Below are positions 62,896 to 64,000 of a stretch of 64,000 bases of DNA, one piece after another. The translations under genes were made by a program, and so were the position numbers. How positions within the stretch are numbered: position 1 is the first letter of the stretch; each line of letters starts with the position of its first letter. The notes beneath the pieces were generated by a model. That model made no database searches. It was not told where the DNA came from and saw only the letters and a list, made by a program, of their open reading frames with translations. This DNA is from Alphaproteobacteria bacterium (GTDB taxonomy: Bacteria; Pseudomonadota; Alphaproteobacteria; JAAEOK01). The stretch lies in NCBI GenBank assembly GCA_024244705.1, contig JAAEOK010000037.1:1-64000 (forward strand), written 5' to 3'.

Positions 62896-63708
62896 ATGAT
62901 GACGGATACAGATGCCGAGATGCCGGGCGAGGTGATTGTCGACGTCGCGGGCGACGGTCGGCGAGCATTGATCGAGTTCCGAAATCAAGCTCGGAACAAC
63001 GCCCTCAGTATCGCCATGTGGGGCCAATTGAAGGAGATCCTTGAGCGGCTGACGCCGATGCCTGACCTGCGGGTCGTTGTCCTGCGTGGGGCCGGCCGGA
63101 GAGCGTTCTGCGCCGGCGCCGACATCCGCGATTTTGACGACAAGCGTTCCGGGGACGCTGCCCCTGCCTACGACACGCTGGTCGAGGATACCTGCCGTCT
63201 TCTCGATGAATTTCCCGTGCCGTCCGTGGCCATGATCCACGGATTTTGCATGGGTGCCGGGCTCTCGATCGCGAGTTGCTGCGATCTGCGTTTCTGTGAC
63301 CCGTCGGCGATTTTTGCCCTCCCCGCGGCCCGCCTCGGTCTCGGCTACACGCGCCACGGCATCGAGCGGCTGATTAGGGTCGTCGGCCTGCCGCAGACCA
63401 AGCGCATTCTTTTTACCGCTGGACGGATCGACTCGGACCGTGCCCAGTCGATCGGCCTTACTCATGACATCGTCGACGCCGATATATTGGAAAGCACGGT
63501 CGCGGCGCTAGTCGACGACATTTGCCGCAACGCCCCACTGACAATGAGAGCGATGAAGCTTTGCATGACAGAGATGGCGAAGGACCCGACGGCGCGTGAT
63601 ATCGATGCCTGTCTCGCCGCCATTCGGCGCTGCAACGAGAGCCACGACTATGCCGAGGGCCGTCGTGCTTTCGCCGAGAAGCGTCCACCGGTCTTCAAGG
63701 GTTATTAG
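62896..63708 (+). CDS. Enoyl-CoA hydratase/isomerase family protein
   Basis: 270-residue crotonase-fold enzyme. Seen: [13 protein letters not shown] near 35-47, first oxyanion motif [13 protein letters not shown] near 72-84 (the AGAD block) and [20 protein letters not shown] near 114-133, the second oxyanion block with CD before the beta strand. The closing [14 protein letters not shown] is typical of the family. It differs from the divergent copy in keeping canonical AGAD rather than AGGD. Acts on an acyl-CoA; the substrate is unknown. The end lies about 290 bases from the right edge. Confidence 0.9.
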   Translation: MMTDTDAEMPGEVIVDVAGDGRRALIEFRNQARNNALSIAMWGQLKEILERLTPMPDLRVVVLRGAGRRAFCAGADIRDFDDKRSGDAAPAYDTLVEDTCRLLDEFPVPSVAMIHGFCMGAGLSIASCCDLRFCDPSAIFALPAARLGLGYTRHGIERLIRVVGLPQTKRILFTAGRIDSDRAQSIGLTHDIVDADILESTVAALVDDICRNAPLTMRAMKLCMTEMAKDPTARDIDACLAAIRRCNESHDYAEGRRAFAEKRPPVFKGY

Positions 63709-64000
63709 CGCGGCACACGGACCGATATCCTCGCCGCGGCGGGTCGGCGCGATCCCAATATTCGGATCACTCCCGCGGCCTCCGTACTTTGCGCCTGCGG
63801 CATCCACGCCGTTCATCGCGATGGCCTCGAGCCGATACAGCTTGACATTTCGGCAAAACACGCCCATTTGCTGTCCAGATTACTCGCGACCGCGCGAGGG
63901 GCTCTCGGCTAACCGATGGCTCTTGTTCTCGAAGTGATTTCCCTAATAACGTCCGTTTGCTCCAGGTGCGCGTGGAAGACGGTAAAGCGCGCTTAGCCGT
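63709..64000. other. Right-edge stretch without a supported gene
   Basis: About 290 bases after the second enoyl-CoA hydratase. A minus-strand open frame (63508-63867) runs antisense into that gene and shows no recognisable motif. I see nothing else that can be supported before the window ends. Confidence 0.4.

Noticed and set aside
62737-63465. Upstream half of a long minus-strand frame running into the enoyl-CoA hydratase at 61936-62736
   Set aside because: The true start is ATG 62736 with GGGAGG upstream; the rest is antisense to the second hydratase gene and shows no family motif.
63508-63867. Minus-strand frame at the right edge
   Set aside because: Mostly antisense to the enoyl-CoA hydratase, with no recognisable domain or Shine-Dalgarno sequence.
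1-64000. CRISPR arrays, tRNA, rRNA, integrases or insertion sequences
   Set aside because: Read for repeats, tRNA-like arms and transposase motifs; nothing convincing was found apart from the tentative fold near 50760.

Overview
The window is about 64 kb of gene-dense, moderately GC-rich DNA with tight, often overlapping genes. Gene content (tau-type ABC importers, Rieske oxygenases, IclR regulator, acetoin-dehydrogenase-type E1/E2, ATP-dependent hydantoinase pair, many SDRs, Wzm/Wzt export) fits a metabolically versatile alphaproteobacterium, probably environmental or marine. That placement is inference from gene families. I see no rRNA, tRNA, CRISPR array, integrase or insertion sequence. 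The window starts inside one gene (a Rieske oxygenase).

Region by region: (1) 1-4.9 kb holds the end of a Rieske oxygenase, ornithine aminotransferase, a glutamine-synthetase-like ligase, an N-formylglutamate amidohydrolase and a cysteine hydrolase, giving a glutamate/gamma-glutamyl flavour. (2) 4.9-13.3 kb is a cell-surface glycan island: an HPr-kinase-like P-loop protein, an aminoglycoside-phosphotransferase-like kinase, a two-domain glycosyltransferase, a stand-alone nucleotidyltransferase, a Wzt/Wzm exporter and a 2-oxoglutarate oxygenase. (3) 13.3-22.9 kb is a minus-strand run for cyclic amide/ureide breakdown: HyuA and HyuB, a polar-amino-acid binding protein, a fused permease-ATPase, two tandem PuuE-type amidohydrolases and an isochorismatase-type amidase. 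(4) 23-34 kb carries assorted catabolic enzymes: dienelactone hydrolase, HpaB-type monooxygenase, another isochorismatase-type hydrolase, class III aminotransferase, two SDRs, formamidase, a frameshifted gamma-glutamyltransferase, a PhyH dioxygenase and an M20 peptidase with an altered metal site. (5) 34.2-49.3 kb is a nearly gapless 17-gene minus-strand run: small HTH-like protein, ABC importer, Rieske oxygenase, SDR, cupin, alpha/beta hydrolase, IclR regulator, SDR, ThDP enzyme, aspartate dehydrogenase, extradiol-type VOC protein, AcoA/AcoB/AcoC-like complex, second VOC protein. It reads as a complete import, ring oxidation/cleavage and ketoacid oxidation pathway for an unidentified substrate. 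(6) 49.5-51.5 kb contains a partial second tau-type transporter whose permease is truncated at its 5' end, followed by a small SET-domain methyltransferase gene. (7) 51.5-64 kb holds an M1-like peptidase, a large cyclase/AAA/TPR regulator, a JmjC-like oxygenase, an aldehyde dehydrogenase divergent from a RidA protein, an alkaline-phosphatase-superfamily hydrolase and two enoyl-CoA hydratases.

The strongest individual oddities are a one-base expansion of a G5 tract that splits the gamma-glutamyltransferase gene, an E1-beta subunit whose only well-placed start is AUU, an SDR lacking the YxxxK catalytic pair, an M20 peptidase lacking three expected metal ligands, and the kinase/kinase/glycosyltransferase/nucleotidyltransferase set beside the glycan exporter. 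All functional assignments come from reading motifs, not from database searches.
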